Source of the DNA: JAVVEZ01 sp032250895
GTDB lineage: Bacteria > Pseudomonadota > Gammaproteobacteria > Pseudomonadales > Pseudohongiellaceae
NCBI GenBank assembly: GCA_032250895.1
Contig: JAVVEZ010000082.1
Coordinates: forward strand, 1 to 15,187
Direction of reading: 5' to 3'
Length of the DNA stretch: 15,187 nucleotides
The notes beneath the pieces were generated by a model that was given only the letters and a program-made list of their open reading frames with translations, was not told the origin of the DNA and did no database searches. Every line of letters starts with the position of its first letter. The first letter of the stretch is position 1. Both the position numbers and the translations under genes were made by a program. This document shows positions 5,812 through 13,467 of the stretch, piece by piece.

Positions 5812-7371
5812 ATGACGACTGAAACAACGACCTTTCCCCAGGCGCCGGACCAGCATCTGCTGGAGCTGAGAAATCTCCGGCCTGACGACTATGCCGATAT
5901 CAGAGAGTTGATGATGGCAGCCTATGCCGGCGTATTCCAGCCCGTCAAGGAAAAACAATTTGATGCGCAACTGGCGACCTTTCCGGAGGGACAGATCTGC
6001 ATCGAAGACAAGGGCAAGGTGGTTGCCGCTGCGTTTTCGGTGATTGTGGATTATGACAAGTTTGGTGACAAGCACACCTATGATGAAATAACCGGTGATG
6101 CCTATATCACCACGCATGATCCCAATGGGGATGTGCTTTACGGCGTGGATGTCTTCGTGTCTCCGGACTATCGCAATCTCCGGCTGGGCCGACGCCTGTA
6201 TGAGGCCAGGAAGGAACTCTGCAAAAACCTGAATCTGAAATCCATCATGGCGGGCGGGAGAATACCCAACTACCAGAATTTTGCCAATGAACTGAGCCCC
6301 TACGAATATATTGAACAAGTGAAATCCAAGGATATTTACGATCCGATTCTGACCTTTCAGATTTCCAATGGCTTCGAAGTCAAGCGGGTGCTGAAAGCCT
6401 ACCTGCCTGAAGACAAGGAGTCCAAGGGCTTTGCCACCTTGTTGCAGTGGCACAATATGTATTACGACCCGGAGTTTGACAAGCTCATTGGCAGCCAGAA
6501 AACCGTGGCCAGGATTGGTTGCGTACAGTGGCAGATGCGCTCCTTTGCGGATGTGAAGGATTTTCTCCAGCAGGTGGAATCCTTTGTCGATGCACTGTCG
6601 GATTATCAGTGTGATGTCGTGCTGTTTCCGGAATTTTTCAACGCTCCCCTGATGGCCTTCTCACAATCATCCCAGCCCGTGGACGCGATCTGGACACTGG
6701 CCGATTACAGCGAAGAAATCATGCATGATATTTCCAGGATGGCGGTCTCATACAACATCAATATCATTGCAGGCTCCATGCCCATCATTGAAGAGGATGA
6801 ATTGTATAACGTGAGCTATCTGTGCAGGCGCAACGGTACGGTGGACTCGCAGTACAAGCTGCACCCAACCCCCTTCGAGAAAAAGGAGTGGATCATGCGC
6901 GGCGGTGACCGCCTGCAGGCCTTCGATACCGATTTTGGCCGCATCGGCATTCTCATCTGTTACGACGTGGAGTTTCCGGAGCTGGGCAGGATTCTGTCGG
7001 AAGAGGAAATTCAGGTGCTGTTTGTCCCGTTCTGGACCGATACCAAAAATGGTTACCTCAGGGTGCGGCGCTGCGCCCAGGCCCGGGCCATAGAAAATGA
7101 ATGTTATGTGGCCATTGCCGGCAGTGTCGGGAATCTGCCCAAGGTGGAAAATGTTGATATCCAGTACGGGCATACGGCGGTGTTCTCGCCGTCGGATTTC
7201 GCCTTTCCTCACGATGCCATCGTCTCCGAGACCACGCCGAACACCGAGATGACCTTGATCGTGGATCTTGATTTTGACAAGTTGAAACGATTGCAGAATG
7301 AAGGCTCCGTCAGAAATTACCTGGACCGCAGACGGGATCTTTACAGGGTGCAGTGGCTGGGGAAAAAATAA
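5812..7371 (+). CDS. Fused GNAT acetyltransferase and carbon-nitrogen hydrolase (nitrilase superfamily)
   Basis: This two-domain protein has 519 residues. Residues about 17-200 form a GNAT N-acetyltransferase: LRNLRPDDYADI at the N terminus and the acetyl-CoA-binding motif A around VDVFVSPDYRNLRLGRRLY (112-130). Residues about 233-515 form a nitrilase-fold amidase with the full Glu-Lys-Cys triad: Glu274 in LFPEFF, Lys349 in YKLHPTPFEKKEW, and Cys383 in LICYDVEFPE. The same architecture is known from B. subtilis YhcX and many bacterial homologues. The two activities may act on one small amine or amide substrate, but no substrate can be assigned. AGGAAG lies 5 bases before the ATG. It follows the OsmC gene by 27 bases. 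Domain calls are firm; the pathway is unknown. Confidence 0.93.
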   Translation: MTTETTTFPQAPDQHLLELRNLRPDDYADIRELMMAAYAGVFQPVKEKQFDAQLATFPEGQICIEDKGKVVAAAFSVIVDYDKFGDKHTYDEITGDAYITTHDPNGDVLYGVDVFVSPDYRNLRLGRRLYEARKELCKNLNLKSIMAGGRIPNYQNFANELSPYEYIEQVKSKDIYDPILTFQISNGFEVKRVLKAYLPEDKESKGFATLLQWHNMYYDPEFDKLIGSQKTVARIGCVQWQMRSFADVKDFLQQVESFVDALSDYQCDVVLFPEFFNAPLMAFSQSSQPVDAIWTLADYSEEIMHDISRMAVSYNINIIAGSMPIIEEDELYNVSYLCRRNGTVDSQYKLHPTPFEKKEWIMRGGDRLQAFDTDFGRIGILICYDVEFPELGRILSEEEIQVLFVPFWTDTKNGYLRVRRCAQARAIENECYVAIAGSVGNLPKVENVDIQYGHTAVFSPSDFAFPHDAIVSETTPNTEMTLIVDLDFDKLKRLQNEGSVRNYLDRRRDLYRVQWLGKK

Positions 7372-7445
7372 TGTCCCGGAGTCTGACAAACTCCTCGGTT
7401 CATGATTCATTGCCGGTTGGCTTGTTGGAAATTGAGGCGATGTCT

Positions 7446-8000
7446 ATGAAATTATCTCGAAAATTGGCTGTAGTGGCCCTGACGCTGGCGCTGTCTGCCT
7501 GTGCCAGCAGTACGGTAGATCAGCGACGGCAGGAAGTATTGAACATGAGGGAGGACGTGCTGCAGAAATTTGATGTCCTGAAGCCTGATGTCCGTGCTCA
7601 AATCAACCACGCCGTGGGCTATGGTGTTTTCAGCAATGCCAATCTCACTATCCTGTTCGGTAGTGTCGGAGGTGGTCGTGGTGTGGTAAGGGACAATCGG
7701 ACCGGTTTGGATACCTTTATGAAAATGGGTGAACTGGGCGTCGGTTTGGGTTTGGGTATCAAGGACTTCCGCATTGTCATGGTCTATCACACGGCCGAGG
7801 TTCTGGAGAGGTTCAAGGAATATGGTTTTGCCTTCAGTGCACAAGGCGATGCCGCCGCTACCATCGGCGATCAGGGTGGGGCACTCGGTGGCGAAGCCCC
7901 TGTGGAGAACATTACCGTTTACCAGATTACCGAAAACGGACTGGCGTTGCAGATCACGGTCAAGGGCACCAAGTTTTGGCTGGATGAAGACCTCAATTGA
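7446..8000 (+). CDS. SYLF (Ysc84)-like domain lipoprotein
   Basis: This is a predicted outer-membrane-anchored lipoprotein of 184 residues. MKLSRKLAVVALTLALSAC is a classical lipoprotein signal: two basic residues, a hydrophobic stretch, and the lipobox L16-S17-A18-C19; Ala at +2 permits export to the outer membrane. The mature part (about 45-180) has the SYLF pattern: a GYGVFSNANLTILFGSVGGGRGVV strand-rich block, a GELGVGLGLGIKDFRIVMVY block and the FSAQGDAAATIGD segment. SYLF domains bind lipids in eukaryotes; the bacterial role is uncertain. The ATG at 7446 is chosen over the one at 7440 and the open frame upstream because GAGG (7434-7437) lies 8 bases before it and 2 before the other. It follows the GNAT-nitrilase gene by 74 bases and precedes ppk2 by 34. 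Confidence 0.82.
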   Translation: MKLSRKLAVVALTLALSACASSTVDQRRQEVLNMREDVLQKFDVLKPDVRAQINHAVGYGVFSNANLTILFGSVGGGRGVVRDNRTGLDTFMKMGELGVGLGLGIKDFRIVMVYHTAEVLERFKEYGFAFSAQGDAAATIGDQGGALGGEAPVENITVYQITENGLALQITVKGTKFWLDEDLN

Positions 8001-8034
8001 ACCCCGCCGTCGTCATCCTGCCTGGAGATGAGAA

Positions 8035-8799
8035 GTGAAGCTGAGTCGTACAGCTTACAAGAAGGAATTGCACCGCCTCCAGATTGAACTGGTCAAGCTG
8101 CAGCGGCATATCATCAGTCATGATCACCGCATCCTCGTTATCTTCGAGGGTCGCGACGCGAGCGGCAAGGACGGCGTGATCAAACGCATCATTCAACACC
8201 TGAGTCCCCGGGAAACGCGGGTGGTGGCGCCCGGGAAGCCCACCGAACGGGAGAACCGCGCCTGGTATTTTCAGCGCTATGTGACACAGTTGCCGATCGA
8301 TGCGGAAATGGTGTTGTTCAATCGCAGCTGGTACAACCGGGCCGGGGTGGAAAAGGTCATGGCTTATTGCAGCGATACCGAATACGAGAACTTCATGGCC
8401 ACGGTCATTGATTTTGAACAGTTGCTGATCCGTTCCGGTGTCAATCTGTTGAAATATTATCTGGATATTTCCCACGACGAACAGCAGAAGAGACTGGCCG
8501 CCCGCAAGAAGGATCCGCTAAAGCAGTGGAAAATCAGCCCGGTGGATGAGGTGGCACTCGCTCATTGGCAGGACTACAGTCAGGCGCGCAATGAGATGTT
8601 GACAAGAACCAGCACCAAAATATCACCCTGGGTAACCGTCAGGGCCGATCATAAAAAACTGGCCCGTATCCACATCATCCGGGATATCCTGAGCCGGGTC
8701 GAGTGTCCGGAGAAGGACGAGCATCTGTGCCAGCCCGATCCGGAGGTGCTTGCTGTATTCAAGCGTGCCCAGTTGAACAATGGCTGGCTGGCGCCTTAA
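8035..8799 (+). CDS. ppk2: Polyphosphate kinase 2, class I (single PPK2 domain)
   Basis: PPK2 enzymes transfer phosphate between polyphosphate and nucleoside diphosphates or monophosphates. Class I members mainly phosphorylate ADP or GDP with polyphosphate as donor. The 254-residue protein has the P-loop GRDASGKDG (39-47), the Walker B-region LFNRSWYNRAGVE (94-106), and the lid segment KKDPLKQWKIS (158-168). One domain and this length fit class I rather than the two-domain class II. The start is a GTG at 8035, with GGAG at 8024-8027, 7 bases upstream. An ATG at 8028 is out of frame. It is the last gene of the + strand block, followed by hairpins and the convergent coq7. Nucleotide preference cannot be read from the sequence. 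Confidence 0.94.
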   Translation: MKLSRTAYKKELHRLQIELVKLQRHIISHDHRILVIFEGRDASGKDGVIKRIIQHLSPRETRVVAPGKPTERENRAWYFQRYVTQLPIDAEMVLFNRSWYNRAGVEKVMAYCSDTEYENFMATVIDFEQLLIRSGVNLLKYYLDISHDEQQKRLAARKKDPLKQWKISPVDEVALAHWQDYSQARNEMLTRTSTKISPWVTVRADHKKLARIHIIRDILSRVECPEKDEHLCQPDPEVLAVFKRAQLNNGWLAP

Positions 8800-8812
8800 T
8801 GAATAATTCGTC

Positions 8813-8832
8813 ATCCCGGCGAAGGCCGGGAT
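8813..8832. repeat. REP-like hairpin after ppk2
   Basis: ATCCCGGC (8813-8820) and GCCGGGAT (8825-8832) form a perfect 8-base stem with a GAAG loop. The surrounding CGTCATCCCGGCGAAGGCC wording is that of a very common proteobacterial intergenic repeat. It lies 13 bases after the ppk2 stop, between convergent genes, so it may protect the mRNA 3' end or help stop transcription. There is no T tract, so it is not a canonical intrinsic terminator. Confidence 0.75.
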
Positions 8833-8850
8833 CCAGGCCATTGATTTCAC

Positions 8851-8891
8851 TGAACCCTGGCCTGCCGGGGCGACAGTGGCGGGCTTGTTCA
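8851..8891. repeat. Second imperfect hairpin between ppk2 and coq7
   Basis: Outer arms TGAAC (8851-8855) and GTTCA (8887-8891) enclose GCCTGCC (8860-8866) and GGCGGGC (8878-8884), which pair with one mismatch. It ends 8 bases before the coq7 stop. With the REP-like hairpin it fills most of the 100-base convergent gap and may serve as a two-way 3' end. No T tract is present. Confidence 0.45.
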
Positions 8892-8899
8892 GCGCTCCC

Positions 8900-9547
8900 T
8901 TAGAACCGATAGACGGTTTTCTTCATCAGTTCAGCCATTGCCGTCATGGCGCTCCTGAGCGGAGCGGGCAGTTCGGCACCGCCTGCTTCGAGTGCACGGG
9001 TGGCGTGGGCGGCCTCATCGATCAACATCTGTTCCAGAATGGCCCGGCTCCTGGCATCTTCCGGCGGCAGCTTGTCCAGGTGTTCGTTCAGGTGCTGGCA
9101 GACCTGGTTTTCGGTTTCCGCGACGAAACCCAGGCTCCATTTGTCGCCCACCAGTCCGGCCCCTGCCCCCAGACCGAAGGACAGGACATACCACAGCGGA
9201 TTCAGAATGCTGGGGTGACTGTCGAGTTCATCGAGCCGGGTCTCGCACCAGCCCAGGTGATCTGTTTCCTCCCGGGCCGCCTGGTCCATGCTGGCCCGGA
9301 CGGCAGGCAGTTTGGCCGTCAGGGACTGGCCCTGATACAGCGCCTGCGCGCAGACCTCCCCGCTGTGATTGATGCGCATCAGCCCCGCCGCGTGGCGGCG
9401 TGCGGGATCAGCCAGCTCTCCGGGTTCCACCCCCGTGGCAGGACTCTCCCGTGCCGGGGTAACGGAGCCGGGCAGCAGGGTTTTCAGTGCCTGGTCGAAT
9501 TGGCTGATGAGGGTATCCAGTGACAGCATGCCAGCAGAATCGGACAT
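8900..9547 (-). CDS. coq7: 2-polyprenyl-3-methyl-6-methoxy-1,4-benzoquinone monooxygenase (Coq7)
   Basis: Coq7 hydroxylates the demethoxyubiquinone ring, the next-to-last step of ubiquinone synthesis, at the inner membrane; it replaces UbiF in some proteobacteria. The 215-residue protein has the six di-iron ligands in two EXXH-type sets: Glu64 (INHSGEV), Glu94 and His97 (EETDHLGW), Glu146 (AETENQV), and Glu178 and His181 (DEAAHA). A hydrophobic patch at about 117-143 probably contacts the membrane. I start it at 9547 because GGAG lies 6 bases upstream on the - strand; longer starts at 9559 and 9625 are less supported. It lies 28 bases after purD on the same strand and may be co-transcribed. 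In pseudomonads coq7 lies near vfr and speD; here the fused nitrilase, SYLF and ppk2 genes sit in that interval. Confidence 0.95.
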   Translation of the reverse strand: MSDSAGMLSLDTLISQFDQALKTLLPGSVTPARESPATGVEPGELADPARRHAAGLMRINHSGEVCAQALYQGQSLTAKLPAVRASMDQAAREETDHLGWCETRLDELDSHPSILNPLWYVLSFGLGAGAGLVGDKWSLGFVAETENQVCQHLNEHLDKLPPEDARSRAILEQMLIDEAAHATRALEAGGAELPAPLRSAMTAMAELMKKTVYRF

Positions 9548-9575
9548 GGTTTTCTCCATGTTGTGCAAGGGGGCT

Positions 9576-10880
9576 TCAGGCGCTTTCAATACGGTTTTGC
9601 TCCCGGGCAATGGCCCGATAGGCAATGTCTTTCCGGTAGAAGAGTCCTTCCCAGCTCACCTGGGCGGCCAGCCGGTAGGCCAGGGTCTGGGCGCTGGTGA
9701 CATTGTCGCCGAGCGCCGTCACACATAATACCCTGCCGCCGTTGGTCACGACAGTCCCATCCAGACGACGGGTGCCGGCCTGGAAAATCTTGCTGTGAGC
9801 AAGACCGGCATCGGCATCCAGGCCGCTGATGACCTTGCCCCTGGCATAGGCGCCCGGATAACCTCCGGCGGCAAGGACCACACCCACGGCGGCGCGCGGA
9901 TCAAATTCGAGGCTGAAGCCAGCCAGTTGCCCGTCCAGGGCGGCTTCGCAGAGAGCCACCAGATCGCTTCTCAGCCGCATCATGATGGGTTGTGCTTCCG
10001 GATCGCCGAAACGGCAGTTGTATTCCACCACCCGGGGACTGCCGTCCGGGGCTATCATCAGGCCGGCATAGAGAAAACCCTTGTAGGTATTGCCTTCTGC
10101 TGCCATCCCCCTGACGGTGGGCATGATGACTTCCCGCATGATTCTGTCGTGAATGGCGGGGGTGACCACGGGTGCCGGTGAGTAGGCCCCCATGCCGCCG
10201 GTGTTGGGACCCTTGTCACCATCGTCGCGTGCCTTGTGATCCTGGGACGTGGCAAAGGGCAGGGCGGTTTCGCCATCGACGATGGCAATGAAACTGACCT
10301 CTTCACCGGCCATGAATTCTTCGATGACCACGCGATGGCCGGCCTCGCCAAAACTGTTGCCGGCCAGCATATCCTTGACGGTGGCAATGGCTAGCGCCAG
10401 AGTGTCGGCAATGATCACTCCCTTGCCCGCCGCCAGGCCATCGGCCTTGATGACCACCGGCAGTGCGTGGTTTTTGAGATAGGCAAGGGCCGCTTCGACT
10501 TCCGTGAAATTCTGGTAGGCCGCTGTGGGAATATGGTGGCGGCTGAGAAAATCCTTGGTGAAGGACTTGGAACCTTCCAGTTGTGCCGCCTTTCTGGAGG
10601 GGCCGAAACAGCGCAATCCTGCCGCAGAAAAATAATCCACGATGCCCGCCACCAGGGGCGCTTCCGGGCCAATGATGGTGAGCGCCACGTCCTGCTTGCG
10701 CGCAAAGCGGGTCAGACCGACAAAATCAGTCAGATCCAGATCCACATTTTCCACCTTGGGTTCACGTGCCGTGCCGGGGTTGCCCGGCACCACGTAGATA
10801 TGCTCCACCCGGGGAGATTGAGCGACCTTCCACGCCAGCGCATGTTCACGCCCGCCATTGCCAATGATCATCACTTTCAT
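9576..10880 (-). CDS. purD: Phosphoribosylamine--glycine ligase (GAR synthetase)
   Basis: PurD joins glycine to 5-phosphoribosylamine using ATP, the second step of de novo purine synthesis. The 434-residue ATP-grasp enzyme is full length. Seen in order: MIIGNGGREHALAW (4-17), PGNPGT, IGPEAPLVAGI (70-80), FGPSRKAAQLEGSKSFTKDF (92-111), the ATP-grasp loop IKADGLAAGKGV (144-155), EEFMAGEEVSF, QDHKARDDGDKGPNTGGMG (213-231), and YNCRFGDPEAQP (287-298) with metal-binding Glu and Asn. The start at 10880 is the only good one; the Shine-Dalgarno is weak (GGAAC about 9 bases upstream). purD normally follows purH directly in gammaproteobacteria; here a CBS gene on the opposite strand separates them, so purD must have its own promoter. 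Identity is secure. Confidence 0.97.
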   Translation of the reverse strand: MKVMIIGNGGREHALAWKVAQSPRVEHIYVVPGNPGTAREPKVENVDLDLTDFVGLTRFARKQDVALTIIGPEAPLVAGIVDYFSAAGLRCFGPSRKAAQLEGSKSFTKDFLSRHHIPTAAYQNFTEVEAALAYLKNHALPVVIKADGLAAGKGVIIADTLALAIATVKDMLAGNSFGEAGHRVVIEEFMAGEEVSFIAIVDGETALPFATSQDHKARDDGDKGPNTGGMGAYSPAPVVTPAIHDRIMREVIMPTVRGMAAEGNTYKGFLYAGLMIAPDGSPRVVEYNCRFGDPEAQPIMMRLRSDLVALCEAALDGQLAGFSLEFDPRAAVGVVLAAGGYPGAYARGKVISGLDADAGLAHSKIFQAGTRRLDGTVVTNGGRVLCVTALGDNVTSAQTLAYRLAAQVSWEGLFYRKDIAYRAIAREQNRIESA

Positions 10881-11114
10881 ATCTTGCTGTTCCGTAAATC
10901 CAGGACCCGGCGCTCGCCCGGTCTGTTGTCGCTGCCGAGTCCCGGGCTGCCAATAGAGGTTTTCATTTTATCGCGTTACCCGGCCTTCCCGATACACGGG
11001 CTTGCACAATGGACTGTAGTTTTCAGGAAAACAGGCGATTATATAGAGGGGCTTTGAATAATCCGGATGCGGCGATCGGCGCTGCGACATGGCAATGTAG
11101 GGAAGGAAAGGTCA
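10881..11114. promoter_or_regulatory. Divergent intergenic region between purD and the CBS-domain gene
   Basis: These 234 bases must hold promoters for both genes. On the - strand a TAAAAT (10970 down to 10965) is a fair -10 box for purD, but its -35 region is poor. On the + strand TATATA (11040-11045) is a possible -10 box for the CBS gene, again with no good -35. A GC-rich pairing CCGG 10907-10910 with CCGG 10918-10921 lies in the purD leader. I see no purine riboswitch or PurR-type operator. Confidence 0.4.
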
Positions 11115-11798
11115 ATGTTGGTGAGTATGTGGATGGCGCGGAACCTGGTGACGGTGGGGCAGGAACTCATGCTCAGCGACGTGGCGGCATTGATGTCTCG
11201 CCACCGCATTCGCAGGGTGCCTGTCGTCGAGCCGGCGGCGGATGGGCCACGCCTGCTGGGCATTGTGTCAGCCGCCGATATTCTACCTGCCTTTCCCCAC
11301 GATCTGAATCCCTTTTCCGCCAGCGCGGATGCCGCCTGTGCTGAAGGGGAACATCAGAGTGGAGCGGACAAGCCAATAACAGTGATGGATGTGATGACCC
11401 GCAATCCCTTGACGTGCACCGCCGATGCGCCGATAGAAACGGCGGCACGACTCATGTGTGAGAATAAAATCGGTGCGCTGCCGGTCGTCCGCAAGCAGAC
11501 TCTGGTGGGCCTGATTACCGAATCTGATATCTTCCGGGCCTTCACTGATATCTTTGACAGCACTGCCGTGGGTGCCCGGATCACCTTTGCCTTGCCTCCG
11601 GATGATGACGAGGATATTTTTCCTCTGGTTACCGGCATGGCATGCCGCCACCGGCTGCGGGTCGTCAATTTCATTTCGCTGACCAAGCATGAGCACCCGG
11701 TCTGCGTCATCGAGGTGGCCGGAACCGCAGTGGATGCGCTGCTCGAAGAGATCTGGAAATCGAAGCACCAGGTGATCAGCGTACTGCACCTGCCTTGA
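11115..11798 (+). CDS. Tandem CBS-domain protein with ACT-like C terminus
   Basis: This is a 227-residue soluble protein. Two CBS motifs form one Bateman module: CBS1 at about 1-58 (ARNLVTVGQELMLSDVAALM, RRVPVVEP, LLGIVSAADIL) and CBS2 at about 88-145 (DVMTRNPLTCTADAPIETAA, GALPVVRKQTLVGLITESDI). The remainder (about 152-227; RLRVVNFIS, HPVCVIEVAG, IWKSKHQVISVLHL) looks like an ACT-type regulatory fold, giving an AcuB-like layout. CBS modules usually sense adenine nucleotides; ACT domains usually bind amino acids. No catalytic domain is attached, so it probably acts by binding a partner. GGAAGGAAAGG at 11101-11111 sets the ATG at 11115 over an in-frame ATG at 11067. It lies opposite to and between purH and purD. 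Ligand and partner are unknown; the ACT call is tentative. Confidence 0.85.
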   Translation: MLVSMWMARNLVTVGQELMLSDVAALMSRHRIRRVPVVEPAADGPRLLGIVSAADILPAFPHDLNPFSASADAACAEGEHQSGADKPITVMDVMTRNPLTCTADAPIETAARLMCENKIGALPVVRKQTLVGLITESDIFRAFTDIFDSTAVGARITFALPPDDDEDIFPLVTGMACRHRLRVVNFISLTKHEHPVCVIEVAGTAVDALLEEIWKSKHQVISVLHLP

Positions 11799-11801
11799 GG
11801 C

Positions 11802-13382
11802 TTAATGCCTGAAATGCCGCATGCCGGTAAATACCATGGCGAGATTCGCGGCATCCGCTGCCGCTATCACCTGGGCATCATTCATGGAGCCGCCGGGCTG
11901 GATGACGGCCGTGATGCCCACCTTGGCGGCGGCTTCCACACCATCACTGAAGGGAAAAAAGGCATCTGACGCCATGACGCAACCAGCCACGTCCAGCCCT
12001 TCGTCAGCGGCCTTGATGCTTGCAATGCGGGCACTGTAGACCCGGCTCATCTGACCGGCGCCAATGCCGATGGTCCGGCCTTCGTGGGCATAGACAATGG
12101 CATTGGACTTGACGAACTTGACCACTTTCCAGGCAAACAGCAGATCCTCGATTTCCCGGGGCGTGGGTTGCCGGCGGGTGACTGTCTTCAGGTCGGCCGC
12201 GGTAATGGCGCCGAGATCGCGCTGCTGTAGCAGCAGTCCGCCATTCACTCTCTTGTAGTCAAGGGCCGGCAACGCCTGCGCAGGCCACTGTCCGCAGGCC
12301 AGCAGTCGCAGATTGGGCTTGCCGGCGATGATCCGGGCTGCCTCGGCAGACACGGCAGGAGCAATGATGACTTCGGCAAACTGTCGTTCAACAATGGTAC
12401 GGGCGGCCTCTTCATCCAGTTCCCGGTTGCAGGCAATGATGCCGCCAAAGGCCGAGGTGGGGTCGGTCTGATAGGCCTTGTCGTATGCCGCCAGAATGCT
12501 TCCTGCCACCGCCACGCCGCAGGGATTGGCGTGTTTGACGATGACGCAGGCGGGTTCGGCAAAGGCCTTGACGCACTCCAGTGCGGCATCGGTGTCGGCG
12601 ATATTGTTGTAGGACAGTTCCTTGCCCTGTATTTGTGTGATGGTGGCTATACCGGCTTCAGCGGGGTTTTCTTCCACATAGAAGGCGGCTTGCTGATGGG
12701 GGTTTTCACCATAGCGCAGGTTTTGCTTTTTTATGAACTGACTGTTGTAGGTATGCGGAAAGGTGCTCGTCTTGCCGTCCTTGTCCAGGGCGCCCAGATA
12801 ATTGGCAATGGCGCCGTCATAGTTCGCGGTGTGTTCAAAGGTCTTCACGGCCAGATCAAAGCGGGTGGCGGCACTGATGGCTCCCTGCCGGTCGCGCAGT
12901 TCGCGGATGATCCGGGGATAGTCTCCGGGACTGACCACCACCGTGACATAGCTGTGGTTCTTGGCGGCTGCCCGCAGCATGGTGGGGCCGCCGATATCGA
13001 TGTTTTCAATGGCGGCGTCCAGCTTGCAGTCGGGGTCGGCGACGGTTTGTTGAAAGGGATAAAGGTTGACCACCACCAGATCGATGGGCGGAATGTCATG
13101 GCTTTTCATGACCTCGTCGTCGGTGCCACGACGCGCCAGGATGCCACCATGGATGCGGGGGTGCAGGGTTTTGACCCGGCCCGCCATGATTTCAGGAAAG
13201 CCGGTGTAGTCGGCAATCTCTGTCACCGCAATACCGGCTTCGTGCAGGAGCTTGAAGGTGCCGCCGGTGGACAGCAGTTCGATACCCTGCTGTTGCAGGG
13301 CCCGGGCAAATTCGCTGATGCCGGTCTTGTCGGAAACGCTCAACAGGGCGCGTTGCACCGGCGTATCAGAGGTCGAAGTCAT
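11802..13382 (-). CDS. purH: Bifunctional AICAR transformylase/IMP cyclohydrolase
   Basis: PurH carries out the last two steps of de novo IMP synthesis: formylation of AICAR with 10-formyltetrahydrofolate, then ring closure to IMP. The 526-residue protein is full length. The N-terminal cyclohydrolase domain (about 10-200) shows LLSVSDKTGI (13-22), STGGT, GRVKTLHPRIHGGILAR (68-84), NLYPF, and ENIDIGGPTMLRAAAKN (126-142). The C-terminal transformylase domain shows RYGENPHQ (223-230), the catalytic Lys283-His284 in VKHANPCGV, and DPTSAFGG (307-314). It ends TGMRHFRH, the usual C terminus. It follows fis by 85 bases on the same strand, so a dusB-fis-purH transcript is likely. The Shine-Dalgarno is weak. 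Its stop is three bases from the convergent CBS gene stop. Confidence 0.97.
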   Translation of the reverse strand: MTSTSDTPVQRALLSVSDKTGISEFARALQQQGIELLSTGGTFKLLHEAGIAVTEIADYTGFPEIMAGRVKTLHPRIHGGILARRGTDDEVMKSHDIPPIDLVVVNLYPFQQTVADPDCKLDAAIENIDIGGPTMLRAAAKNHSYVTVVVSPGDYPRIIRELRDRQGAISAATRFDLAVKTFEHTANYDGAIANYLGALDKDGKTSTFPHTYNSQFIKKQNLRYGENPHQQAAFYVEENPAEAGIATITQIQGKELSYNNIADTDAALECVKAFAEPACVIVKHANPCGVAVAGSILAAYDKAYQTDPTSAFGGIIACNRELDEEAARTIVERQFAEVIIAPAVSAEAARIIAGKPNLRLLACGQWPAQALPALDYKRVNGGLLLQQRDLGAITAADLKTVTRRQPTPREIEDLLFAWKVVKFVKSNAIVYAHEGRTIGIGAGQMSRVYSARIASIKAADEGLDVAGCVMASDAFFPFSDGVEAAAKVGITAVIQPGGSMNDAQVIAAADAANLAMVFTGMRHFRH

Positions 13383-13467
13383 GATGATATCTTGCCGTTT
13401 GTGAATGGGTTGATGGCTGTGAATAGAGAATCAGGGAAGTGCGGACATGAAACGGGCAGACCCCTGC

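Noticed and set aside
5386..6453. Long open frame on the - strand (about 355 codons) across the OsmC and GNAT-nitrilase genes
   Set aside because: It is antisense to two well-recognised protein families, and its translation has no domain pattern; it reflects codon bias of the real genes.
7378..7394. GGAGT/ACTCC hairpin after the GNAT-nitrilase stop, as a terminator
   Set aside because: The stem is only five base pairs with no T tract, and the genes on both sides are co-oriented.
7446..8049. SYLF lipoprotein and PPK2 both start MKLSR, suggesting duplication
   Set aside because: The codons differ and similarity ends after five residues; coincidence.
8623..8850. Short - strand frame containing WIPAFAGMT
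   Set aside because: This peptide is the well-known spurious translation of the CGTCATCCCGGCGAAGGCC-type repeat; it is not a gene.
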